A stretch of DNA of 64,000 bases, taken from positions 214,001-278,000 of the forward strand of contig NZ_CP102271.1 in the NCBI RefSeq assembly GCF_025148785.1, given 5' to 3'. Positions 36,178 to 44,226 of the stretch are shown here, one piece after another; positions within the stretch are counted from its first letter, which is position 1; each line of letters opens with the position of its first letter. A program made the position numbers and the translations under genes. This DNA is from Catenibacterium mitsuokai (GTDB lineage Bacteria; Bacillota_I; Bacilli_A; Erysipelotrichales; Coprobacillaceae). The notes under the pieces were generated by a model. It searched no databases, was not told where the DNA came from, and saw nothing but the letters and a program-made list of their open reading frames with translations.

Positions 36178-38304
36178 ATGATTACAATAAATAATAGTAT
36201 AATTCATCTTAGAAATACACATATTAGTTATATATTAGAAGTATTAGATCAAAAGTACATTTTACAAAGATATATCGGGAAACCACTTCGTCATTATCAT
36301 AAAAGTCCAATGACTTACTACAAACGCGGCTACAATACTGAACATGATGTCAGTATCGAAAATGCATCTTTTGATGATCTTCCTTTTCTCTATCCACAAT
36401 TAGGTCATGGAGATTATCGTATACCTGCCATTGAAGTAGAAGCACACCATCAACGTTATTGTGAATTATTGTTGAAGGAAGTGCATGTACTAGATGAAAA
36501 GAAGACTCTTTCAGGATTACCCTCACTTAAAAGTCATGGCAGAAGTGAGACACTAGAAGTAGTCTATGAAGATAAGCATATTGGCTTAGAAGTTAGTCAA
36601 TATATCACTATTTATGAGGATTTAGGCGTTCTTTCATTTTCAGCTTCTTTTAGAAGCTGTAAAGAAGATCTTATTCTTTATAATACACAATCTGTTTCTT
36701 TAGAACTTCCATCACAGGATTATCAAGTGATGACAATGTATGGCTTACATGCAAAAGAAGGCAATATTCAGCTATCTGCACTTAATACAGGTATATTTCA
36801 AATAGAAAGTACAAGAGGCAGCAGTAGTCCACAAATGCATCCATTTGCGGCATTAATATCAGGTTCTGATATATATGCAATGCATTTTATTTATAGTGGA
36901 AATTATTGTTGCAAGATACAAAAGGATTCATTTGGAAAAGTTCGTATGCAGATGGGTTTACATCCTTCTATGAATAATTGGCACTTACATAAAGGAGAAG
37001 AGTTTTATACACCTGAAGTTGTCGTGAATTATAGTAGTACAGGTTTAGAAGGAATGAGAATGAATTTCCATGAGCTCTATCGTCATCACTTATTACCACA
37101 ATCACAGGAATTACCTCCTGTATTATTAAATACCTGGGAAGCTATGTATTATGATGTGTCTTTAGAAAAGATTGAAGAACAGGCCAAATGTGCGAGTGAA
37201 CTAGGTATTGAATTATTTGTGTTAGATGATGGCTGGTTTAGAAAAGAAAATAATAGTCGTAATTCTATGGGAGACTGGAAATGTAATACAAGCAAACTTC
37301 CAGGTGGTATACAAAAAGCGGCTGAACTTGTTAAATCATATGGTTTGAAGTTTGGCTTATGGTTTGAACCAGAAGCAATCAGTAAAAACAGTGATTTATA
37401 TATACATCATCCAGATTATGCATTATCAGTAGATGGATATGAACCTACTTTAGGTCGTCATGAATATCTTCTTGATTTATCTAGAGAAGATGTCCAGAAT
37501 TATTTAATTCATATGCTTGATTCTTATCTTTCTACAGGACTTATTGATTATATCAAATGGGATATGAATAGACCGATGAGTGATGTATGTTCTCATATCT
37601 CTAAGTATAGTACAGAAGTGGCTCATAGATATATGCTTGGTCTTTATCATGTGCTTGATGTGATTACGTCTCGTTATCCAGATGTTCTTTTTGAAGGATG
37701 TTCAAGTGGAGGTGCACGTTTTGATCCAGGTATCTTATGTTATATGCAGCAGAACTGGGCCAGTGATAATACGGATGCACTTGATCGCAGTGTGATTCAA
37801 GATAGTTTTAGTCTGCTTTATCCACAATCAGTGATAGGTGCACATATCAGTGCTGTTCCTAATCACCAGACAGGACGTATTACATCCTTAGAGACACGTT
37901 ATGATATCGCAAAACTATTTAACTTAGGTTATGAACTTGATCTTACAAAGTGTACAGATGATGAATTAGATGATATTAAGAAGCAGATTCAGGAATATAA
38001 AACAATAAGAAAAGAAACACTCAACGGTGAATTACATGCCATTGAATGTGATGAAAATCATTTAGGCTGGGAAGTAGTCAGTCTTGATAGAAAGACTGTT
38101 TATGTTGTCATAATGACTCGTTTTTATAATCCTCTAACTGCTCAGAAGTACTTTAAGTTAACATACTTAGATGAAGATTCTGATTATTTAGAATGTCATA
38201 CACAAGAAATCTATGGTGGAGATGAGCTGCAGCATATGGGCTTATGTGTACCTTTAGAACATGGTGATTTTAAAACTTACACATTTATACTAAAAAAAGT
38301 ATAA
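36178..38304 (+). CDS. GH36 alpha-galactosidase
   Basis: The start at 36178 follows TTGGAG and leaves a single base after the GH32 stop; longer readings overlap GH32 out of frame. The 708-residue protein has the N-terminal beta-sandwich of GH36 and a TIM barrel with FVLDDGWF, the nucleophile Asp in YIKWDMNRPMSD and the acid/base Asp in NWASDNTDALDR after LFEGCSSGGARFDPG. It hydrolyses terminal alpha-galactose from melibiose or raffinose. Without a signal peptide it works inside the cell. Pairing with GH32 and a PTS suggests full dismantling of raffinose-family sugars; whether it accepts a phosphorylated substrate is open. Confidence 0.93.
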   Translation: MITINNSIIHLRNTHISYILEVLDQKYILQRYIGKPLRHYHKSPMTYYKRGYNTEHDVSIENASFDDLPFLYPQLGHGDYRIPAIEVEAHHQRYCELLLKEVHVLDEKKTLSGLPSLKSHGRSETLEVVYEDKHIGLEVSQYITIYEDLGVLSFSASFRSCKEDLILYNTQSVSLELPSQDYQVMTMYGLHAKEGNIQLSALNTGIFQIESTRGSSSPQMHPFAALISGSDIYAMHFIYSGNYCCKIQKDSFGKVRMQMGLHPSMNNWHLHKGEEFYTPEVVVNYSSTGLEGMRMNFHELYRHHLLPQSQELPPVLLNTWEAMYYDVSLEKIEEQAKCASELGIELFVLDDGWFRKENNSRNSMGDWKCNTSKLPGGIQKAAELVKSYGLKFGLWFEPEAISKNSDLYIHHPDYALSVDGYEPTLGRHEYLLDLSREDVQNYLIHMLDSYLSTGLIDYIKWDMNRPMSDVCSHISKYSTEVAHRYMLGLYHVLDVITSRYPDVLFEGCSSGGARFDPGILCYMQQNWASDNTDALDRSVIQDSFSLLYPQSVIGAHISAVPNHQTGRITSLETRYDIAKLFNLGYELDLTKCTDDELDDIKKQIQEYKTIRKETLNGELHAIECDENHLGWEVVSLDRKTVYVVIMTRFYNPLTAQKYFKLTYLDEDSDYLECHTQEIYGGDELQHMGLCVPLEHGDFKTYTFILKKV

Positions 38305-38347
38305 ATGGTTAGAAAAAGCCATATTTATATTATGTTATTCCATTCAA

Positions 38348-38390
38348 TTAATGCGCTTTACGAGGTATAAATATAATCAGTAAAGCGCTT
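38348..38390 (+). promoter_or_regulatory. Inverted repeat flanking a -10 box upstream of the EIIBCA gene
   Basis: GCGCTTTAC (38353-38361) and GTAAAGCGC (38380-38388) form an inverted repeat across 18 bases; with a one-base bulge the arms lengthen to TTAA...  TATAAT (38372-38377) sits between the arms. It is either an operator straddling a promoter or a leader hairpin. It does not match the ribonucleic antiterminator (RAT) pattern of BglG-type systems. Confidence 0.55.
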
Positions 38391-38418
38391 AACAAATTAA
38401 AAAGGAAAGGTTAGAAAA

Positions 38419-40287
38419 ATGAACGATAAAGAACTTGCATTAAAGATTATTGAATTAACTGGTTCAAAAGAAAACATTAGTTCAGTAAGACATTGCGCAA
38501 CAAGATTGCGTTTAGTAGTAAAAAACAAAGATAAAATCAATGTGAAAGCAATTGAATCTTTAGATAAGGTAAAAGGATCATTCTTCAATTCAGGACAGTA
38601 TCAGATTATTCTAGGGACAGGTTTAGTAAATCGTGTCTATGATGAAGTAATCAAGGTGACTGGAGAAGAAGGTAATAACAACGATGAAAAAATAGTATAC
38701 GGAAATAAATTCCAAAGAGCTATAAGAACATTCTCTGATGTCTTTGTGCCAATTATTCCTGTACTTGTCGCAACAGGTTTATTCATGGGTCTAAGAGGCT
38801 TATTGACTCAAGAAGCTATCTTGCATCTTTTTGGTTTAACAACTAAGAGTGTTCCTGCAAACTTACTTACATTTACACAGGTATTAACGGATACCGCATT
38901 CGCATTTCTTCCTGCACTTGTATGCTGGTCAACATTTAAAAACTTTGGTGGCAGTCCTGTAATTGGGATTGTATTAGGTTTAATGCTTGTAAGTCCTAGT
39001 CTTCCAAGTGCATATGATGTTGGCTCTGGTGCTGCAAAACCATTGATGTTCTTCAATTTCTTAAAGGTATCTGGTTATCAGGGTTCTGTATTACCTGCCT
39101 TTGTGACAGGTATTCTTGGTGCCAATATGGAGAAATGGTTAAGAAAACGTATTCCAGATGCATTAGATCTTATTCTTACTCCATTCCTTACATTACTTAT
39201 TGGTATGACAGTCGCATTATTTGCGATTGGTCCAGTTCTTCATACAGTTGAAACAGGTGTATTATTTGTAGTTGAAAAATTATTGCAGTTACCTCTAGGT
39301 CTTGGTGGTTTATTATACGGAAGCTTTGGACAGTTACTTGGTATCTTTGGTATTCATCATATCTTAAACTTCTTAGAAATCAGTATGTTAGCTAATGATG
39401 GCTGGAACTATTTAAACCCAATTGGTACTTGTGGAAACATTGCGCAGGCAGGTGCTGTATTAGCTATCGCAATTAAAGTTCATGATCAGAAAATGAAACA
39501 GGTTGCTTATCCATCTGCTTTATCTGCTGCATTAGGTATTACTGAACCTGCAGTATTTGGTGTAAACCTTCGTTTAGTAAAACCATTTATCGCTGCAATG
39601 ATTGGTGGAGGTGTTGGTGGATTCCTTGCTTCTATCTTCCATCTTAAAGCAACAGGTATGGGTATTACAGGTATTCCTGGTACATTACTATATCTTAATA
39701 ATCAGTTACCATTCTATATTCTTGTTAACTTAGTCGCATTTGCGGTGGCTTTCTCTATTACATGGTTATTCTGTGTTCCTAAGACAGAAAAAGAAGAAGT
39801 CGTAGAACCAAAAGAAGAAAAAGAAGTTTCTAGTGAATCTTTATTTGCGATTGCATTAGGAGATGCGATTGAAATGAGTGCAATCAAGGATCCTATGTTT
39901 GCAGAAGGTATTATGGGACCATGTGCAGCTATTGAACCAGCTGATGGTAAGATCTATGCTCCTGCAAATGGTACAATCAGCTTTATCAGTGAATCAGAAC
40001 ATGCAATTGGAATCATCACAAATGAAGGTGCAGAACTTCTTCTACATTTAGGTATTGATACAGTAAAAATTACCGATGAAAAAGTATTTGATACAAAAGT
40101 CACAATGGGACAGAAAGTCAAAAAGGGTGATCTTCTCACTGTAATGGACTTAGATGGAGTAGAAAGACATCAGTGCCAGAAAACAGTTATTACGATTGTC
40201 ACTAACCATAACAGCTATACTGATATTGCTCAGGTGAAAACAGGTTCAATTACGCCTGATGATATTATTATGGAGTTATCACTTTAG
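38419..40287 (+). CDS. PTS EIIBCA, sucrose/beta-glucoside family
   Basis: A 622-residue transporter in B-C-A order. EIIB (about 1-85) carries the phosphorylated Cys in SVRHCATRLRLVVK. EIIC (about 100-455) is polytopic, with ALGITEPAVFGVNLRLVKPF as the signature. EIIA (about 480-620) carries MGPCAAIEPADGKIYAPANGTI and the His in LLLHLGIDTVKI. The family includes ScrA (sucrose), TreP (trehalose) and BglF. Its position after GH32 and GH36 argues for sucrose or a galactosyl-sucrose. A promoter-like palindrome 30-70 bases upstream suggests partly independent control. Its own terminator follows. Confidence 0.9.
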   Translation: MNDKELALKIIELTGSKENISSVRHCATRLRLVVKNKDKINVKAIESLDKVKGSFFNSGQYQIILGTGLVNRVYDEVIKVTGEEGNNNDEKIVYGNKFQRAIRTFSDVFVPIIPVLVATGLFMGLRGLLTQEAILHLFGLTTKSVPANLLTFTQVLTDTAFAFLPALVCWSTFKNFGGSPVIGIVLGLMLVSPSLPSAYDVGSGAAKPLMFFNFLKVSGYQGSVLPAFVTGILGANMEKWLRKRIPDALDLILTPFLTLLIGMTVALFAIGPVLHTVETGVLFVVEKLLQLPLGLGGLLYGSFGQLLGIFGIHHILNFLEISMLANDGWNYLNPIGTCGNIAQAGAVLAIAIKVHDQKMKQVAYPSALSAALGITEPAVFGVNLRLVKPFIAAMIGGGVGGFLASIFHLKATGMGITGIPGTLLYLNNQLPFYILVNLVAFAVAFSITWLFCVPKTEKEEVVEPKEEKEVSSESLFAIALGDAIEMSAIKDPMFAEGIMGPCAAIEPADGKIYAPANGTISFISESEHAIGIITNEGAELLLHLGIDTVKITDEKVFDTKVTMGQKVKKGDLLTVMDLDGVERHQCQKTVITIVTNHNSYTDIAQVKTGSITPDDIIMELSL

Positions 40288-40311
40288 TCAGTTCTTTGAA
40301 CTGACTTTTTT
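40286..40311 (+). terminator. Rho-independent terminator after the EIIBCA gene
   Basis: AGTCAGTTC (40286-40294) pairs with GAACTGACT (40298-40306) around TTT, followed by T residues. The T run merges with the next gene's GGAG ribosome site. Confidence 0.82.
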
Positions 40312-40321
40312 GGAGAATAGT

Positions 40322-41065
40322 ATGAAAACAATTGTCAGTGATTTAGATGGCACATTACTTAATAGTTATGGAGTAGTAGATCCCTTCACTAAAGACGTAT
40401 TGAATACATCACCTATTTATAGAATTATTGCGACAGGACGTAGTTACAAGACAGCTTTCCCTTTGTTGAAGGGAGTAGATATAGATTATTATGTATTATT
40501 GAATGGTGCAGAATGTCGAAATAGTCAGGGAGATATTCTTTATAAAGAAAATATCGATCTAAAGATTGCACATACTATTGTGAATGGCTTATTAGAACGT
40601 CATATAGATTTTGAAATTAATACGGAAGAAGGGGATTATTCTACTGATACTGTATTTTGTGATACAACAGCACAACTCACTAAGCAACATCTTCAAGATT
40701 ATAAAGAAATAAGAAAGATATTTGTATTTGTGCATGATGAACAGAAAATCAATCAAATCAAATACTGGCTTGATCAAATAGAAGGAATTAATGTCACTTC
40801 ATCAGCCTGGTGGAATATTGAAGTTACATCAATGAATGCGAATAAAGCACTTATGGTAAAAAGAGTGATAGAAACACTTCATCCTTCTGATGATGTTTAT
40901 GTATTTGGTGATGGTTATAATGATCTGAGTCTATTTAAAGGCTATAAGCATACACGAGCTATGAGTAATGGTGTGAATGCACTGAAACAGATAGCAGAAA
41001 AAGTGATTGATAGTAATGATAATCATGGTGTTGCGAAAGAAATAATTGATTTGGTTAAGGACTAG
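40322..41065 (+). CDS. HAD-superfamily (Cof-type) sugar-phosphate phosphatase
   Basis: The ATG at 40322 follows TTTGGAGAATAG; earlier in-frame codons overlap the PTS gene and its terminator. The 247-residue protein has HAD motif I at its start (VSDLDGTLLNS, nucleophile Asp), motif II (IIATGRS), the C2-type cap and motif III/IV (VFGDGYNDLSLF). Such enzymes dephosphorylate small sugar phosphates or flavin precursors. It sits after the sucrose/raffinose-type operon and may relieve sugar-phosphate stress (inference). The gene ends eight bases before a target-site duplication, so its natural terminator was split by an IS element. Confidence 0.88.
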   Translation: MKTIVSDLDGTLLNSYGVVDPFTKDVLNTSPIYRIIATGRSYKTAFPLLKGVDIDYYVLLNGAECRNSQGDILYKENIDLKIAHTIVNGLLERHIDFEINTEEGDYSTDTVFCDTTAQLTKQHLQDYKEIRKIFVFVHDEQKINQIKYWLDQIEGINVTSSAWWNIEVTSMNANKALMVKRVIETLHPSDDVYVFGDGYNDLSLFKGYKHTRAMSNGVNALKQIAEKVIDSNDNHGVAKEIIDLVKD

Positions 41066-41073
41066 AAAAAGCA

Positions 41074-41082
41074 GGCGGTGCC
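41074..41082 (+). repeat. Left target-site duplication of the IS4-family element
   Basis: GGCGGTGCC at 41074-41082 is identical to 42712-42720 and flanks the terminal inverted repeats. Nine bases is within the usual range for IS4-family duplications. Confidence 0.9.
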
Positions 41083-41114
41083 CAATGTCATTAAGTTAAG
41101 AATTGACAGCTATC

Positions 41115-41146
41115 AAGGCATACAAACAAAATGTATGCCTTTTTTA
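41115..41146 (+). terminator. Terminator inside the IS left end
   Basis: AAGGCATAC (41115-41123) pairs with GTATGCCTT (41133-41141), followed by TTTTT. It stops transcription entering from the upstream HAD gene. Confidence 0.82.
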
Positions 41147-41176
41147 TTTTCTCTTGACAAAAGCCAAAAAATGTGA

Positions 41177-41220
41177 GGCCAATAATCAATATTTATATAT
41201 TGATTATTGGCCAATTTTTT
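41177..41220 (+). terminator. Second IS hairpin, directly upstream of the transposase
   Basis: A 16-bp perfect stem (41177-41192 with 41197-41212; outer GGCCAATAATC) with a TTAT loop is followed by AATTTTTT. It may be another terminator against read-through, or an attenuator of transposase expression. A TTGACA lies just before it (41154-41159) without an obvious matching -10. Confidence 0.7.
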
Positions 41221-41245
41221 ATAGATGTCGTCGGAGGTATACATT

Positions 41246-42553
41246 ATGGACAACTATAAACAACTCGAGAAAACTTTAAATCACATTATCAAAAAAATGA
41301 ACGATTCACGCTCTATTTTCTGCGAAAATTCCAGAACAGACTTCATTCGTTCTCGTAAACTGGATTTTCAAGATACCATCAAAATCCTCTTCTGCATGGA
41401 AAACGGCTCTTTAAGAGATGAACTATTTAAGTCTTTTGATAATGCACTTGATACACCTACTGCATCTGCTTTTGTGCAGGCTAGAAATAAAATCAAGGTG
41501 GATGCTTTTAAACATATTTTTAATAAGTTTAATGATAGAACTCATGAAGACATACTGTATAAAGGATATCGTCTTCTCGCTATTGATGGGAGTGAATTGC
41601 CAATCGATAATTCCATATATGATAAAGAAACAAGAGTTCTAAGAACAGGCGGTACCAATAAGCCTTATTCCGCATTTCATATTAATGCCAGCTACGATCT
41701 CCTTGAGCGATCATATGATGATCTTATTATACAGGGTCAGGCAGTAAGGGATGAAAATGATGCTTTCTGCCAGCTTGTGGATCGTTATCAGGGAAGGAAA
41801 GCGATTTTTATAGCGGACAGAGGATATGAATCTTATAACGGTTTTGAACATGTTGCGAAATCTGGAAACAAGTATCTTGTCAGAGTCAAGGATATCAATT
41901 CTAAAACCAGTATGACAAGATCTTTAGGGCCGTATCCGAATGATGAGTTTGATATTGACGTGTTTAGAATGCTTACTCTGAAATGTACATCAATGATAAA
42001 AGCATGCCCTCAGCTATATAAAGTATGTCCTACTAATATGCGATTTGACTATATGTCTAAAGAAGATCCCTGGTATGAGTTTAATTGCAGGATAGTTCGA
42101 TTCAAAATCACTGAAGATACATATGAATGTATAATTACTAATCTTGATAGGACTGAATTCTCATCTGAAGACATCAAGGAACTATATAATAAACGCTGGG
42201 GTATAGAGACTTCTTTCAGACATGTAAAGTATGCAATAGGTTTGAATTCACATCACGCAAAGAAGAGAAAATATATAAAGCAGGAGATTTATATAAGTCT
42301 TACTCTTTATAATCTGATACAGAGATTTATAAGGAAGATAAAGATTGAAAAAAGAAACAAGAAATATATTTATCAGATTAATTTCACTAGAGCCTGTCAT
42401 TTAGTAAGAAGTTTTCTAAACAAAAAAGATGGAAAAAATCCATCTTTAGAGAATCTGATAGCTAATGAAATCTTACCAATTCGCCCCGGTAGATCTCATA
42501 ATAGAAACGTCAAACGAAAGTCGTTCATATATTTTAACTACAGATTTGACTAG
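41246..42553 (+). CDS. IS4-family DDE transposase
   Basis: The ATG at 41246 follows CGGAGGT by a normal gap; an upstream ATG overlaps the ribosome site. The 435-residue protein has the DDE residues in AIDGSELPI (first Asp), IADRGYESYN (second Asp) and the C-terminal YNKRWGIETSFRHVK, which fits the IS4 signature Y-x2-R-x3-E-x6-K including the catalytic Glu. It is intact and basic at the C-terminus. It would cut and join the 17-bp ends of the surrounding element. Transposase start codon lies 26 bases after a strong hairpin, suggesting low expression. Confidence 0.92.
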   Translation: MDNYKQLEKTLNHIIKKMNDSRSIFCENSRTDFIRSRKLDFQDTIKILFCMENGSLRDELFKSFDNALDTPTASAFVQARNKIKVDAFKHIFNKFNDRTHEDILYKGYRLLAIDGSELPIDNSIYDKETRVLRTGGTNKPYSAFHINASYDLLERSYDDLIIQGQAVRDENDAFCQLVDRYQGRKAIFIADRGYESYNGFEHVAKSGNKYLVRVKDINSKTSMTRSLGPYPNDEFDIDVFRMLTLKCTSMIKACPQLYKVCPTNMRFDYMSKEDPWYEFNCRIVRFKITEDTYECIITNLDRTEFSSEDIKELYNKRWGIETSFRHVKYAIGLNSHHAKKRKYIKQEIYISLTLYNLIQRFIRKIKIEKRNKKYIYQINFTRACHLVRSFLNKKDGKNPSLENLIANEILPIRPGRSHNRNVKRKSFIYFNYRFD

Positions 42554-42599
42554 TCGGACAAATTATAAACCTTTTTGCGATGAAATAGAATATTTTTTA

Positions 42600-42627
42600 A
42601 AAAATCGTGAAAACGATACTTTTTTGG
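42600..42627. terminator. Bidirectional terminator in the IS right end
   Basis: ATCGT (42604-42608) and ACGAT (42613-42617) around GAAA are flanked by A and T runs, giving T runs on both strands. It can stop the transposase transcript and, on the minus strand, transcripts from the downstream HAD gene. Confidence 0.65.
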
Positions 42628-42711
42628 CTGCAATAAAATAAAAGTAAGAATAATATATCTGCTGATATATCATCTGACTTAAATTCTAGCATTATTAACT
42701 TAATGACATTG

Positions 42712-42720
42712 GGCGGTGCC
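42712..42720 (+). repeat. Right target-site duplication of the IS4-family element
   Basis: GGCGGTGCC, identical to the copy at 41074-41082. Confidence 0.9.
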
Positions 42721-42725
42721 TGCTT

Positions 42726-43505
42726 TTAAATTATTTCAAAATGTTTTAACGCATTATATAAACCATCTTCATCGATATCATCTGTGACATAGTCTGCCGC
42801 TTTTTTAACGTCATCTTCTGCATTACCCATGGCAACAGATATTTCTGTATAGTCAAACATATCAATATCATTCTTGCCATCACCAAAAGACATTGTTTCA
42901 CTTTGATCAATAGAATAATACTTTAATACTTCATGAATACCATTCTGTTTACCACCCGTCGCAGGAATGATGTCCACTGCCTGAGGATTCCATTGTGTCT
43001 CCTTGCAATGAGGCATAAGTTCCTTAATTTCTTTTAGTCTTTCATTACTTGTATCATAAGGAATGACCTGATAAATAGGATGTGTATAACCTCTATGAAT
43101 ATCTCCTAATTCTGGTAGTGGTGTAGAAATAGCTTTCTGTACTTTTTCTACAACTTCATTATTAAAGTTGATATACATGAGTTCATCTTCTACAAATATG
43201 CAGGGCATATGGTTTGTATCCACATAATTGATGATATTGTTGATGTCTGTTTGTTCAATAGGAAGTCCATAAATCATTCCTTCTTTATTGAAACAATACT
43301 GTCCATTTAAAGTAATACAGGCATCAAATTCTAAATCCTGTATAGGAAGATCCCTCATCTCACTTAAATGTCTCCCTGTCGCAATAAATGTAAGTATACC
43401 TTTCTCTTTTAATAGTCTTAATGCTTCTTTAGTAGACTCTGGAACACTATACGTATTATGTGAAAGTAATGTTCCATCAATATCAAAGAAAATTGCTTTT
43501 ATCAT
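42726..43505 (-). CDS. HAD-superfamily (Cof-type) phosphatase
   Basis: This 259-residue protein has motif I IFFDIDGTLLSHN at the N-terminus, motif II FIATGRH, a C2 cap and SFGDGKNDIDMF as motif IV. It is a paralogue of the HAD enzyme at 40.3 kb with which it converges, but the two are not close copies. It acts on small phosphorylated metabolites; the substrate cannot be read. It lies downstream of the histidine-phosphatase gene on the same strand, separated by a terminator hairpin, and has its own AGGAGG ribosome site. Its stop codon is within ten bases of the IS4 element. Confidence 0.88.
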   Translation of the reverse strand: MIKAIFFDIDGTLLSHNTYSVPESTKEALRLLKEKGILTFIATGRHLSEMRDLPIQDLEFDACITLNGQYCFNKEGMIYGLPIEQTDINNIINYVDTNHMPCIFVEDELMYINFNNEVVEKVQKAISTPLPELGDIHRGYTHPIYQVIPYDTSNERLKEIKELMPHCKETQWNPQAVDIIPATGGKQNGIHEVLKYYSIDQSETMSFGDGKNDIDMFDYTEISVAMGNAEDDVKKAADYVTDDIDEDGLYNALKHFEII

Positions 43506-43538
43506 ATTTTATCCTCCTGTCTTATTTATCATACTAAA

Positions 43539-43561
43539 AAAAGTTCCAAAAAGGAACTTTT
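43539..43561 (-). terminator. Terminator after the histidine phosphatase gene
   Basis: AAAAGTTCC (43539-43547) pairs with GGAACTTTT (43553-43561); on the minus strand a T run follows, just past the stop at 43560. Confidence 0.82.
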
Positions 43562-44144
43562 ACATAAAACTGCTAAAATCATGATTGATGATTTCTTTAC
43601 AAGAGAAGATTCCATCTTCATATGTGCATACAAAGATAGCACAGTTTTTAATACCTTTCTTATAGTGAGCTACATTATATTCTTCAAAGTTTCTAATAAA
43701 GTTGGCACAAGCAGCTCCATGAGATACAACTAGGACATTATCACCTTTTGTATTTTCCATGATTTCTGTAATTGTCTTTACAACTCTTTTCTGTACTTCA
43801 TCCTGTGATTCTCCACCATAAGTTTTAAAGTAATCGAGATAAGGAAATGGTGGATTGAGACATTCATCTTTTCCTTCAAAGACACCAAAGTTCATTTCTT
43901 TTAATCCCTTTAAACGTGTATAAGGCATATTATGATGTGTAACTATTTCAAGTGTGTCACTCGCTCTTTCACTTGTGCTGCAATAAGCATCATCAATCTG
44001 AATATGATTGTCATCAAACCATTTTCCAGCCACTTCTGCCTGCTTAATTCCAATTTCTGTAAGAGGTGCATCACACCATCCCTGAATCTTATGTTGTAAA
44101 TTAAATAAAGTCTGTCCATGACGCATTAAATAAAGTGTTTTCAT
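43560..44144 (-). CDS. Histidine phosphatase (phosphoglycerate-mutase-like)
   Basis: The start at 44144 follows AAAGGAG; a reading nine codons longer lacks support. The 194-residue cytosolic protein begins KTLYLMRHGQTLFN with the catalytic RHG His, has EMNFGVFEGKDE (catalytic Glu region) and VLVVSHGAACANFIRN (second active-site His). Members dephosphorylate sugar phosphates, phosphoglycerate or nucleotides, so the substrate is open. It is transcribed from a 19-bp-spacer promoter shared with the divergent MerR gene and is thus probably an inducible gene. Confidence 0.88.
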   Translation of the reverse strand: MKTLYLMRHGQTLFNLQHKIQGWCDAPLTEIGIKQAEVAGKWFDDNHIQIDDAYCSTSERASDTLEIVTHHNMPYTRLKGLKEMNFGVFEGKDECLNPPFPYLDYFKTYGGESQDEVQKRVVKTITEIMENTKGDNVLVVSHGAACANFIRNFEEYNVAHYKKGIKNCAIFVCTYEDGIFSCKEIINHDFSSFM

Positions 44145-44175
44145 TGTAATTTCTCCTTTATATTTGTACAATAAA

Positions 44176-44206
44176 ATTATAAAACATGGGAGTTACTACC
44201 GTGCAA
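44176..44206 (-). promoter_or_regulatory. MerR-type promoter with 19-bp spacer and central dyad
   Basis: On the minus strand TTGCAC (44206-44201) and TATAAT (44181-44176) are separated by exactly 19 bp, two more than optimal. The spacer holds the near-palindrome GGGAGT-T-ACTACC. Overlong spacers with a central dyad are the hallmark of promoters twisted into activity by MerR-family proteins, and a MerR gene starts 21 bases away on the other strand. Confidence 0.8.
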
Positions 44207-44226
44207 GAAAAAAAGGAGTATTTTTT

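Larger units (their letters stand above)
41083..42711 (+). mobile_element. IS4-family insertion sequence, complete (1629 bp)
   Basis: The ends are perfect 17-bp terminal inverted repeats CAATGTCATTAAGTTAA (41083-41099; inverted at 42695-42711). Both are flanked by GGCGGTGCC. One transposase gene fills most of the element. Removing the element and one duplication restores GCAGGC-GGT-GCCTGC flanked by A and T runs, a perfect bidirectional terminator for the two convergent HAD genes. The insertion point is thus the terminator loop. Intact ends, intact duplication and an uninterrupted transposase argue for recent movement. Confidence 0.93.

Noticed and set aside
38353-38388. Inverted repeat as a CcpA cre site
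   Set aside because: Aligned to the cre consensus the right arm has about four mismatches.
41154-41159. TTGACA in the IS left end as transposase -35
   Set aside because: No -10 box lies at 16-18 bp; the nearest candidate is over 20 bp away and inside a hairpin.
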